Positions 8,747-15,938 of a stretch of 17,813 bases of DNA are shown one piece after another; the stretch's first letter is position 1; every line of letters begins with the position of its first letter. Both the position numbers and the translations under genes were made by a program. The stretch is from positions 1-17,813 of the forward strand of contig CAMODR010000003.1 of assembly GCA_946611495.1 (NCBI GenBank), given 5' to 3'. The stretch is from an uncultured Methanobrevibacter sp. GTDB taxonomy: Archaea; Methanobacteriota; Methanobacteria; Methanobacteriales; Methanobacteriaceae. The notes under the pieces were generated by a model. The model ran no database searches. It was not told the DNA's origin and saw nothing but the letters and a program-made list of their open reading frames with translations.

Positions 8747-9148
8747 ATTAGCAAAATTTGTGAATCCTGTGGTAATTCCTATTTGGATGATAAAAAATAT
8801 TGTCCCATATGTGGAATAAAAAATAATGAATTTGATTATCTCAATCAAAAATCTATTTTAATAAATGATCTTCATGAAACTGATTATTATGAAATAGAAA
8901 CAAAAAAAGAGATATCCTTTTTAAAATATAAAATCCCAAAAAACAAAGTTGATGTTAAAGTAAAAAAATGTCTGCAATGTGGAAGTAAAAATGCATTGGA
9001 CTCTAGATTCTGCGTAGAATGCGGTTATCATTTTACAGATTTTGAAGATAAATCTAAAGATGATGGTGAGCATATTTGTCCAAAATGCGGCACAGTTGCA
9101 TTAGAAGGAGATTTGTTCTGTTCTGAATGCGGAACAAAATTAGAATGA
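8747..9148 (+). CDS. Triple zinc-ribbon protein, probable ATT start
   Basis: The product carries three zinc ribbons, each of two CxxC pairs: residues 5/8 and 19/22, 75/78 and 89/92, and 111/114 and 125/128. Between ribbons one and two lies an acidic-to-basic spacer of about 50 residues. The only ordinary start in frame is TTG at 8783, which would delete the first CxxC of ribbon one and has no ribosome site. An ATT at 8747 keeps all twelve cysteines, reads (M)SKICESCG and lies seven bases after GAGGGGTG at 8732-8739, so I place the start there. The gene begins 13 bases after the giant gene's stop, which suggests co-transcription and perhaps a physical partnership. The product is soluble and likely binds nucleic acid or protein. 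The ribbon identity is certain; the start is moderately sure. Confidence 0.8.
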   Translation: MSKICESCGNSYLDDKKYCPICGIKNNEFDYLNQKSILINDLHETDYYEIETKKEISFLKYKIPKNKVDVKVKKCLQCGSKNALDSRFCVECGYHFTDFEDKSKDDGEHICPKCGTVALEGDLFCSECGTKLE

Positions 9149-9152
9149 TTGA

Positions 9153-9169
9153 TTTTTTTAAAAATTTTT
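9153..9169. terminator. Oligo-T terminator between convergent genes
   Basis: A run of seven T at 9153-9159 follows the triple zinc-ribbon stop by five bases, with a second run of five T at 9165-9169. The intervening A run gives an oligo-T on the other strand for the convergent SAP gene. Archaeal termination often needs only oligo-T. Confidence 0.5.
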
Positions 9170-9216
9170 CCATTTTTAACTGGAATGCATTCATTTTTTC
9201 ATTTTAGGCATTCGTT

Positions 9217-9233
9217 GAAATCTTAATGATTTC
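9217..9233. repeat. Short hairpin near the SAP gene 3' end
   Basis: GAAATC and GATTTC form a perfect six-base stem with a five-base loop (TTAAT). A further six-base inverted pair, GAATGC at 9183-9188 and GCATTC at 9208-9213, lies just before it. Both are in the convergent intergenic space and may help termination. In such AT-rich DNA they could also be chance. Confidence 0.3.
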
Positions 9234-9264
9234 ATACTTTTAGAAGCTCTGTTATTTGTTTAAT

Positions 9265-12078
9265 TTAATTTTTTTGAATAATCACATCCTCAGGTATTTT
9301 TCTAACAAGAATACCTTCTATTTCTTTCTTTTTATTAATTAATTTTTTAAAGTAGTCCATATTTTTTTCTAATTTTTTAATGTTATTATTTGTCTTTTTA
9401 TACTCATTAAACAATTTTTCATCATCAAATAATAAAAGGAACCTGGAATTCTCGTATTTTTCTGTTATGATTGTTTGTTTGCCCTTACGGATTTTTACGG
9501 GACAAATCAATATGGAATTTTCAATTTTCTCAATTAATTCTGCATTGCCTGAGGCTAGTAAATCTGAATTGAGTTGTTCAACTGATATGTTTTCAACGAT
9601 TGTTTTTATGTTTTCCTCCTTATTAATTGATTTTCTAAGTTTGTTATTCACAAGGAGTCTGTCAATTTCATCTTCTCTAAGAGAATTGATTTTATTTGTT
9701 AATTCCTTAATGGATATGACATCACTTTTAATAAGAGGTACGGATATATTTTCCAAGATAGTGTTTATTTGTAAAGATTTATCATCATATATGTTTAAAT
9801 CATGTTTGCTTAAAATATGATTAAGTTGAAGAACATTAAGATTATTTAATTCCTCTTTTAATTTATTCAGTTCATTTTTAAAATCATTTATTTCAAAATA
9901 GTCCACCTTTTCTAAGATTTCATTGATTTGTGTCTGTCTGTCTTCCATGCCATTTAGAATATGGGTTCTTAAAAGATGCTGCCTTTGAAGATCATTTAAT
10001 AAATTTACAAAGTTTTCAATGCTGGATATCTCGGCAATATTCTTTGAAAATATTTCAAGAGGTATTTGTGTTACAATTTCAGTAACTAATTGGTTTTTAT
10101 CATCTTTTAGTGTTAAATTATTGGATTTTGCAATGAATTGTAATTCGTTATTATTTAAGTTTTGAAGTTTGGATTTGAGGGAATCTAATTTTTTCAGATT
10201 GCTTTCAATTATATTGACAGGTACTTTTTTATTAATTTCGTTGATAATCTGATTTTTTGTACCTGTAACATCAATATTATTTTCATTTACAATAAAGTTT
10301 AAATCACTAAGTGGTATTTGATTTAATTTTTGATTGATATCTTCAAATCTGGAAAGGACTGAGCGAATATTTTCAATGTGAATGTTGGAAATGATTTCTC
10401 TTATTAATTTGCTTTTAGTACCTTCACTAGAACAGTTATTTGAAATCAAAATAAATTCAAGTTGAAATTTATATAACTTGACAAGTTCTGCTTTTACGTT
10501 ATTGATGTTATTTATATCTGATTTTAATTTCATATCATTAAATGAAGGTGAAATATTCTCTAAAAAATATTCAATGAACTTCTCTTTGGAATTGCATTTA
10601 GAAAAACCATTTATGATGGCTATTTGGTTTAAATAGACAATATTGCAACTGTTGATTAATTTTTTAAAAGCAGTGTAAGTGATTAATTCGGAAAGTTTTG
10701 TTTCAATTTCATTTTTTTCAATGTTGGTTTCTTTAATAATATTAATTAGCTCTTCCTTAATCTGCATACCTTCCTGATTATTTAAATCATGTTCTCTCAG
10801 CAAGTTATTATATGATCTTTTAATATTTGTCTTTCCGGTTAAGTTATAAAGGATTTCTAATTTTTCGTTTTGTCTTTTCAATTGTAATTGTCTGATTTTT
10901 AAATTTATATAATGGGATAAATTTTCTTTTCCAACTTTATGAGATTTAATGTCGTTTATTACTTCATTTCTAATTTGTTTTCCATCATTTTCATCCAGGG
11001 AAGCTTTTTTTAATTTTTTCAAAAACTTGGAATTGATGGAGTTTTTACCTGTGATGTTATATAATTTCTTTATAGTTTCATCAATGACTTCCTGAGATTT
11101 CTTGTCAATAAGTGCATTGATTTTTGATTCAAGGTTCTGCTCATCAATCTGATAGCTGTTGATTAATGAGACTAATTTATTTCTAATTTGTATCCCATCT
11201 TTGATTTCAAGATGATTATCAGCTAATTTCTGTTTAAAACCATCTGAAAGTTCATCTTTTCCTGTAATTAAATATAATTTTCTTAGCAGCTTCTGTTTAT
11301 TTATTATAACACGATTGATGTTATCTTCAATTTCAGATATGGGAAGTTGTTCAATAATTTTATTAATTAATATGTTTTTTTCACCGCGAGAATTAATATC
11401 ATTGTTTTTAAGAATTAATCTTAACTTGTCATCACTTAACCTATTTAATTTATTTTTTAATTCATTGATTTCACTTTCAACCTGGTTGATAAGATTGTTT
11501 ATTTCCTCTTCACTGTTATTTGAAATAATTTGATTGATAAGGGATGATTTGTTTCCATTTGGCCTTATGTTTTTTAATTCAAGAATCCTGACAAGTTTAT
11601 TATCTTTAAGTTCATTTAAAACATCTTTTATGTCTAATACGTATTGCTCGCGTAATTGATGCTCTTCCAAGTTTAATCTTGCAACATATAATGGAACATT
11701 TTCTATAATTCTAGCTTCCAACTCGTTTTTGCGCCCATTTGTTGGTAAATCATTAGCTTTTAAAATAATTATAAAGTCATTTTTATTTAATGGCCTCAAA
11801 TTTTCTTTAATATAATTTCTATATACATTATAATTATTTGTTGAATAAGACAATTCTCCTTTTTTAATTTTTTTAGCTGTGGAATTTGCCAGTTTGAAAA
11901 TTTCCCTATATCTGTAAAGAAGTTCTTTTTTTAGTTTGTCCGGTTTTTCGTTGCGAACTACATCCGGCCGATATCTGAATAATATCTTTTTTTTAGCTTT
12001 TTCCACTTCTTGCTGATTGTAAGTAGGTTTTATTGGAAGTATTTCAAAAGGAGTATTTATTTCTAGCATTATAATCAT
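9265..12078 (-). CDS. J-domain-like protein with SAP-motif array
   Basis: The 937-residue product begins with a segment (about 8-70) patterned like a DnaJ J-domain: a short PFEIL-x-I-K-P helix, a Lys-rich helix ending ILFRY, then RPD at 37-39 where J-domains have HPD, then a basic helix. After it come SAP-like helix-turn-helix motifs at about 97-129, 157-188 and 213-247. Three repeats of period 71 start at LYLITGK 268, LYNITGK 339 and LYNLTGK 410. A further six or seven SAP-like motifs, some degenerate, fill 471-832. SAP motifs normally bind DNA, often AT-rich scaffold DNA. The C-terminal 100 residues are unrecognised. Two ATG codons compete (12078 and 12069), neither with a strong ribosome site. 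A TTTAAA box near 12107 would give an almost leaderless message. It stands divergent to the TPR-Hsp70 operon, which fits a co-chaperone role, but the missing His makes Hsp70 stimulation uncertain. Confidence 0.85.
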   Translation of the reverse strand: MIIMLEINTPFEILPIKPTYNQQEVEKAKKKILFRYRPDVVRNEKPDKLKKELLYRYREIFKLANSTAKKIKKGELSYSTNNYNVYRNYIKENLRPLNKNDFIIILKANDLPTNGRKNELEARIIENVPLYVARLNLEEHQLREQYVLDIKDVLNELKDNKLVRILELKNIRPNGNKSSLINQIISNNSEEEINNLINQVESEINELKNKLNRLSDDKLRLILKNNDINSRGEKNILINKIIEQLPISEIEDNINRVIINKQKLLRKLYLITGKDELSDGFKQKLADNHLEIKDGIQIRNKLVSLINSYQIDEQNLESKINALIDKKSQEVIDETIKKLYNITGKNSINSKFLKKLKKASLDENDGKQIRNEVINDIKSHKVGKENLSHYINLKIRQLQLKRQNEKLEILYNLTGKTNIKRSYNNLLREHDLNNQEGMQIKEELINIIKETNIEKNEIETKLSELITYTAFKKLINSCNIVYLNQIAIINGFSKCNSKEKFIEYFLENISPSFNDMKLKSDINNINNVKAELVKLYKFQLEFILISNNCSSEGTKSKLIREIISNIHIENIRSVLSRFEDINQKLNQIPLSDLNFIVNENNIDVTGTKNQIINEINKKVPVNIIESNLKKLDSLKSKLQNLNNNELQFIAKSNNLTLKDDKNQLVTEIVTQIPLEIFSKNIAEISSIENFVNLLNDLQRQHLLRTHILNGMEDRQTQINEILEKVDYFEINDFKNELNKLKEELNNLNVLQLNHILSKHDLNIYDDKSLQINTILENISVPLIKSDVISIKELTNKINSLREDEIDRLLVNNKLRKSINKEENIKTIVENISVEQLNSDLLASGNAELIEKIENSILICPVKIRKGKQTIITEKYENSRFLLLFDDEKLFNEYKKTNNNIKKLEKNMDYFKKLINKKKEIEGILVRKIPEDVIIQKN
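10669..11280 (-). repeat. Three 71-residue protein repeats (LYxITGK)
   Basis: Residues 267-470 of the SAP protein hold three copies of a helical module. The signature is L-Y-x-(I/L)-T-G-K, then an L-(D/E) and G-x-Q-I pair, then a K/N-(E/K)-(L/V)-(I/V) helix. Spacing between signatures is 71 residues each time. I do not recognise the module from a named family. Confidence 0.7.
11860..12078 (-). other. J-domain-like segment, HPD replaced by RPD
   Basis: The codon at 11968-11970 reads CGG (Arg) on the minus strand where a J-domain has His. Pro and Asp follow normally. Surrounding helices match the J-domain pattern in length and charge, with the basic helix II before the motif and a Lys/Arg-rich helix III after it. 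Confidence 0.6.
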
Positions 12079-12198
12079 CTGTTTTTTATGATTTAGTTCA
12101 GTTTTTTAAATTTTATTTTATTAAGGCAATACATAAAACTATATATTTGTTTATGTTTATATATATTTATAAAGTCTTTTATAGATACGGGTATTGTC
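12079..12198. promoter_or_regulatory. Divergent promoter region, SAP gene and TPR-Hsp70 operon
   Basis: TTTATATA at 12156-12163, continuing as an A/T run to 12172, is a consensus archaeal TATA box on the plus strand. Transcription would start near 12185 and give a very short leader before the TPR ATG at 12199. GGG at 12189-12191 is the only ribosome-site candidate. For the minus-strand SAP gene, TTTAAA at 12105-12110, centred near 12107, is the nearest box. Shared promoter DNA suggests coordinated control, which is not proven. Confidence 0.5.
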
Positions 12199-13365
12199 AT
12201 GTCAAAAATAATAGCGAAAGCAAAAGAAGAAGAGAGCAAGGATAATTTTGAAGTTGCATTAACCTATTATGAAATGGGTTTAAGTGATCCATCATGCCCA
12301 TTTGACATTAGATGCGATATGGGGGTGGTGTATAATAAGTTACGAAATTTTAAGGAAGGTTTAAGCTGTTTTGACACAGTTTTAAACATGGATGAAAAAC
12401 ATGTTGATAGCTTATTCGGCAAAGGAATTTCATATCTGGGATTGAATCGTTGGGACGAAGCTTTAGATCTATTTTTAAAAACTAAAGAACTCGACAGTGA
12501 TAATGCAAACATATATTATTACATTTCTATAATAATGCAATGCAGAAATGAGGATAGTGCGCATAATTATTATTCTAAATTTATTGAACTTGACAATGAT
12601 GAATTTAGAAAAATCCGGTCTTATTATAAATTCGGATTGAAATTTTTAATTGCTGAAAATGAACTATCTGGTGATGATAAAAAAATTAATTTTAAAGAGT
12701 TTGAAGATATTCTCAAATCATTTAATTTAGATGATGATGAAATTGATACTTATTTGAAAACATTGCCTTATGAAGAGTTAATTTCAAAAATTAATGAGTT
12801 AAATGATATATTCTATGTTGAGAATGAAAAAAGAATTATGCGAAGCGAATTTAAGGAAATGGGACTTGATGATGAGGATATTGATGATTACTTTGAAATC
12901 TACACAATAGATGAGTTAAAAAAGGATATTATATCAAGAACTAATGAAAATCCATTTCCAGTTAAAACTGAAATCGATATTCCGTTATATGGAGGATATA
13001 CTTTTAAAGAGCTTTTCATTGAAGATGAATTATTTAACACCACTGAAACTAAGGGCTTGGAAAAGTTATTCCAGAAACATTATTCACTAATAAGAGAAGA
13101 AATTACTCATATGAATCTTAATGAAGCAAAATGGTTCTGTGATTTCATTGATGAATCAAAGATTTCAGATAGATTATTTAGAGCAAATTTTGTATATCTG
13201 AATGGATTAATTTCATCTTCTTTGAATCTGGATTTGAACAAAGTTTCAGAAGATTTTGAAAAACTGGAAAATGATTTTCCAGAAATAAAGGAAAATAAGA
13301 ATTATATTCATAATAAGAATTATTTAAATTATAATATAGAAAAACATAATCAAGAGTTGATTTAA
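12199..13365 (+). CDS. TPR-repeat protein coupled to Hsp70
   Basis: The first 135 residues of this 388-residue protein hold about four tetratricopeptide repeats. The second and third are clear (about 36-69 and 70-102, with the G-x-x-Y/A-L spacing, for example GKGISYLGLNRWDEAL). Residues 166-199 and 216-246 are two copies of an acidic helical motif: F, then LDD-(D/E)-(E/D)-I-D-x-Y, then (E/D)-EL. The remaining 140 residues are helical and unrecognised. No signal peptide or membrane segment is visible. The stop TAA overlaps the Hsp70 ATG (TAATG at 13363-13367), so the two are translationally coupled and probably made in fixed ratio. TPR proteins often serve as Hsp70 partners through a C-terminal EEVD tail, but this Hsp70 has no EEVD, so contact would be of another kind. 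The role as co-chaperone is inferred from position. Confidence 0.88.
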   Translation: MSKIIAKAKEEESKDNFEVALTYYEMGLSDPSCPFDIRCDMGVVYNKLRNFKEGLSCFDTVLNMDEKHVDSLFGKGISYLGLNRWDEALDLFLKTKELDSDNANIYYYISIIMQCRNEDSAHNYYSKFIELDNDEFRKIRSYYKFGLKFLIAENELSGDDKKINFKEFEDILKSFNLDDDEIDTYLKTLPYEELISKINELNDIFYVENEKRIMRSEFKEMGLDDEDIDDYFEIYTIDELKKDIISRTNENPFPVKTEIDIPLYGGYTFKELFIEDELFNTTETKGLEKLFQKHYSLIREEITHMNLNEAKWFCDFIDESKISDRLFRANFVYLNGLISSSLNLDLNKVSEDFEKLENDFPEIKENKNYIHNKNYLNYNIEKHNQELI

Positions 13366-15116
13366 TGAGTGAAAAAATATTAGGCATTGATTTAGGAACT
13401 AGTAATTCTGCCGCTTGTGTATTTATTGATGATAATGCTACAATGATTCCAAGTGCAGAAGGACACAGTATGTATGGTAAGGCATTTCCAAGTTATGTTG
13501 CTTTTACTGAAGATGGAACCCAGCTGGTAGGACAGCCTGCAAAAGATCAGGCAGTTGAAAATCCAGAAAACACTATTAGTGAAATAAAAAGACATATGGG
13601 TACTAATTATAAAGTAAACATTCAGGGAAAAGAGTATTCTCCACAGGAAATATCTGCGATGATACTGCAAAAGATAAAAAGGGATGCTGAAACATTTTTA
13701 GGCGAGCCAATTTCAAAAGCAGTTATTACCGTTCCTGCAAATTTCGATGATAACCAAAGAACAGCAACTAAAGATGCTGGAACGATTGCAGGCCTTGAAG
13801 TATTGCGCTTAATCAATGAGCCTACAGCTGCAAGTCTTGCTTATGGAATAGATAAACAGGGTGAGGATGATATTAATATTCTGATTTTTGATTTAGGTGG
13901 AGGTACCTTGGACATAACCATCATGGAGTTTGGAAGTGGAATATTCAATGTTCAATCAACAAGTGGAAATACTTCCCTAGGCGGAACTGATATGGACAAT
14001 GTTTTAATCAAATATCTTGCAGATGAATTTGAAAGCAAACATGGAATAGACTTGACTCAGGATGAGGAATCCAGAAGAAGACTGAGAGAAGGGGCCGAAA
14101 AGGCAAAAATAGAATTGTCAAATTTACCTGAAACCACTGTTAAACTTCCATTCATTGCAATGAGCAATGAGGGCACTCCATTAAATCTGGACGAAAAAAT
14201 AACCAGGGCAAAATTAGAATCCTTAGTTCGCCCTATAGTTGAAAAATGTGGAGAAAGCATTGATCAAGCGGTAAATGATGCCGATTTGACTATAGATGAT
14301 ATCGACAAAGTTATTTTAGTCGGCGGGCCAACAAGAATGCCAATTGTTCAGGACTATGTTGAAAATTTCACTGGAAAAATGGTTGAAAGAGGTGTCGACC
14401 CTATGGAATGTGTATCCCAAGGTGCATGTATCCAGGCTGCAATGTTAAGCGGTGAAATCACAACAACAGGAATTATAGATAAAACTCCATTATCTCTTGG
14501 AATTGTTGTTGTCGGAGGTGTAACTTCTGTTATGATTGAAAGATTAACTGAAATGCCTGCTGAACATACAGAAATGTTTTCAACGGTTATGGACAATCAG
14601 ACTGAAGTATTGGTTGAAGTTGTGCAAGGTGAAAACAGAATGGCTGATTTGAATACCAAATTAGGCAATTTCCTTTTAGATGGAATTCAACCTGCACCAA
14701 GAGGTGTTCCTCAAATCGAAGTAACTTTTGAAATTGATGAAAATGGTATTCTGAATGTAACTGCTGTTGATAAGAATACCGGAAATGAAGAATCAATTAC
14801 AATATCTTCCGCTAATAAAATGACTGAATCACAAATCAATGAAGCAAGACAACGAGCAGAAGAAAATGAAGTTGAAAACAGAAGAAGAGAAAAATTAGCA
14901 GAAGCTCGAAATGCTGCGGATACTGAATTATATTCAGCTCAAAATTTCATTGATGATGCAGATGTTAAAAATCAATTAGAGTCTGATGTATTAGAAAAAA
15001 TTGAATCATTAATTTCAGATCTTATGGATTTAAAAGCTAGTGAAGATATGATTTCAATTAAATTAAAAACAGATGAACTGCATAATGCAGTTGAAGAAGC
15101 TAATTCATTAATCTAA
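13365..15116 (+). CDS. Divergent Hsp70 chaperone (DnaK-like)
   Basis: This 583-residue ATP-dependent chaperone has both Hsp70 domains. The nucleotide domain shows phosphate loop 1 as IDLGTSNS (8-15), phosphate loop 2 as FDLGGGTLDIT (175-185), AGLEVLRLINEPTAA (142-156) and the adenosine motif VILVGGPTRMP (316-326). It lacks the extra N-terminal segment of Gram-negative DnaK. The substrate domain is recognisable (TPLSLGI 374-380, FSTVMDNQ 405-412, PAPRGVPQIEVTFEID 444-459). The linker, usually DVLLLD, reads TTGIID at 367-372, and the NTTIP motif reads LTEMP at 394-398. The helical lid (485-583) is short and has no EEVD-like tail. No grpE or ordinary dnaJ lies nearby, so this may be a paralogue of the housekeeping DnaK serving this locus, or simply the species' dnaK in an unusual place. 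It is co-translated with the TPR gene. Confidence 0.93.
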   Translation: MSEKILGIDLGTSNSAACVFIDDNATMIPSAEGHSMYGKAFPSYVAFTEDGTQLVGQPAKDQAVENPENTISEIKRHMGTNYKVNIQGKEYSPQEISAMILQKIKRDAETFLGEPISKAVITVPANFDDNQRTATKDAGTIAGLEVLRLINEPTAASLAYGIDKQGEDDINILIFDLGGGTLDITIMEFGSGIFNVQSTSGNTSLGGTDMDNVLIKYLADEFESKHGIDLTQDEESRRRLREGAEKAKIELSNLPETTVKLPFIAMSNEGTPLNLDEKITRAKLESLVRPIVEKCGESIDQAVNDADLTIDDIDKVILVGGPTRMPIVQDYVENFTGKMVERGVDPMECVSQGACIQAAMLSGEITTTGIIDKTPLSLGIVVVGGVTSVMIERLTEMPAEHTEMFSTVMDNQTEVLVEVVQGENRMADLNTKLGNFLLDGIQPAPRGVPQIEVTFEIDENGILNVTAVDKNTGNEESITISSANKMTESQINEARQRAEENEVENRRREKLAEARNAADTELYSAQNFIDDADVKNQLESDVLEKIESLISDLMDLKASEDMISIKLKTDELHNAVEEANSLI

Positions 15117-15126
15117 AAATTTATTA

Positions 15127-15169
15127 GATTGCTAAAGCCCATCATAAGGTTTTGCAATCTTTTTTTTTT
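15127..15169 (+). terminator. Hairpin plus oligo-T terminator after Hsp70
   Basis: GATTGC at 15127-15132 pairs with GCAATC at 15154-15159, with further imperfect pairing inside (AAAGCC against GGTTTT). Ten T follow directly at 15160-15169. This has the form of an intrinsic terminator and lies 11 bases after the Hsp70 stop. Confidence 0.7.
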
Positions 15170-15213
15170 AAATGATGATTGTCGAGAAATCATCATTTTT
15201 TATCTTTTTTTTT
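15170..15213 (+). terminator. Second, perfect hairpin with oligo-T
   Basis: An 11-base perfect stem, AAATGATGATT (15170-15180) with AATCATCATTT (15188-15198), encloses a seven-base loop. T runs follow at 15196-15201 and 15205-15213. It backs up the first terminator and shields the convergent gene. Confidence 0.65.
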
Positions 15214-15231
15214 AAATATTGCTCAATAATA

Positions 15232-15801
15232 TCATTTTTTAAATAGGATCAGCCCTCTTTCTTTATATGCCTGAGCAATTTTATTAGCTTCATTTTTTGC
15301 ATACTCCTCTGAATTTTCCAACAGCCTTATTAGTTCAAAATGACCGTCATTGTGGAGTATTACTTTTGCTACATCAACATATTCATCATTTTTAATTTTA
15401 TATGGATATTTGAATGTGTGTATTATATTATCAAATTCTATTTCCGCTTCAAAACCCTTATCTCCTCCTCTATAAGTATATTGATGCACTCTGAAAAGAT
15501 ATTCTCCTTTTATCATTTTTTCACGGTTTTTGAATTGAATGTTCTCTACAGAGGGTTTTCCTTTTTCAGGATCAATTATATCTACATCAAGCCATCCTCC
15601 AGTTCTTTGGCTAATTTTATTATTGAAATATATTTCATTTTTATCTGGTTCTGTACAATGGGCATCCAGATCATTTTTGTCCCATTCGCCTTCATTCCAT
15701 CTAATGCTAAATCTCAAGTCAACATCAACGTCTCCACCCATTTCCATAACTTGTATTTTCATTAAACTATTTGCAGTAGATCCTCTACTTGGATTGTCCA
15801 T
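15232..15801 (-). CDS. YfaP/DUF2135-like beta-domain protein
   Basis: The 189-residue product has the marks of the YfaP/DUF2135-type beta-sandwich. DLDAHCTEP at 44-52 is normally DLDLHVxEP. A YFNNK strand follows, then GGWLDVD at 68-74, and a strand GEYLFRVHQY at 99-108. An Asp-rich strand (GGDVDVDLR, 22-30) precedes it. The last 30 residues form a charged helix. No signal peptide is visible, so it appears cytosolic. The molecular role of the family is not established. The conserved Asp and Glu residues may bind metal (inference). The ATG is preceded by GGAGG (complement of 15808-15812) at six bases. The gene runs towards the Hsp70 operon and is separated from it by two terminators. Confidence 0.8.
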   Translation of the reverse strand: MDNPSRGSTANSLMKIQVMEMGGDVDVDLRFSIRWNEGEWDKNDLDAHCTEPDKNEIYFNNKISQRTGGWLDVDIIDPEKGKPSVENIQFKNREKMIKGEYLFRVHQYTYRGGDKGFEAEIEFDNIIHTFKYPYKIKNDEYVDVAKVILHNDGHFELIRLLENSEEYAKNEANKIAQAYKERGLILFKK

Positions 15802-15938
15802 ATTATTCCTCCATAAAATAATTATATGATTATTTATTTAATATTTGTTTGTATTTATTTTAAATTTTTGTCTTTTTGTAAATAAATTAATATACAATCA
15901 AGCATTGTTAAATGAAAACAACTATTGAATTTTCAAAT
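15802..15938. promoter_or_regulatory. Promoter and leader of the YfaP-like gene
   Basis: The 137 bases hold a GGAGG ribosome site (15808-15812, minus strand) and A/T-rich boxes around 15833-15866 that could serve as a minus-strand TATA element. No single box stands out. Confidence 0.4.

Noticed and set aside
8783..9148. TTG start for the triple zinc-ribbon gene
   Set aside because: It would remove the first CxxC pair and lacks a ribosome site. The ATT at 8747 fits both, though with moderate certainty.
9380..9820. 146-residue open frame on the plus strand
   Set aside because: It is antisense to the SAP-array gene, has a Ser/Phe/Leu-rich composition typical of reverse reading of AT-rich genes, and has no ribosome site.
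15170..15198. Possible attachment site or small RNA from the perfect inverted repeat
   Set aside because: Position just after a gene and the following T runs explain it better as a terminator.
15340..15829. Two overlapping plus-strand open frames of 141 and 96 residues
   Set aside because: They lie opposite the YfaP-like gene, whose recognisable domain and GGAGG site make it the real gene. The plus frames are Phe/Ser/Ile-rich.
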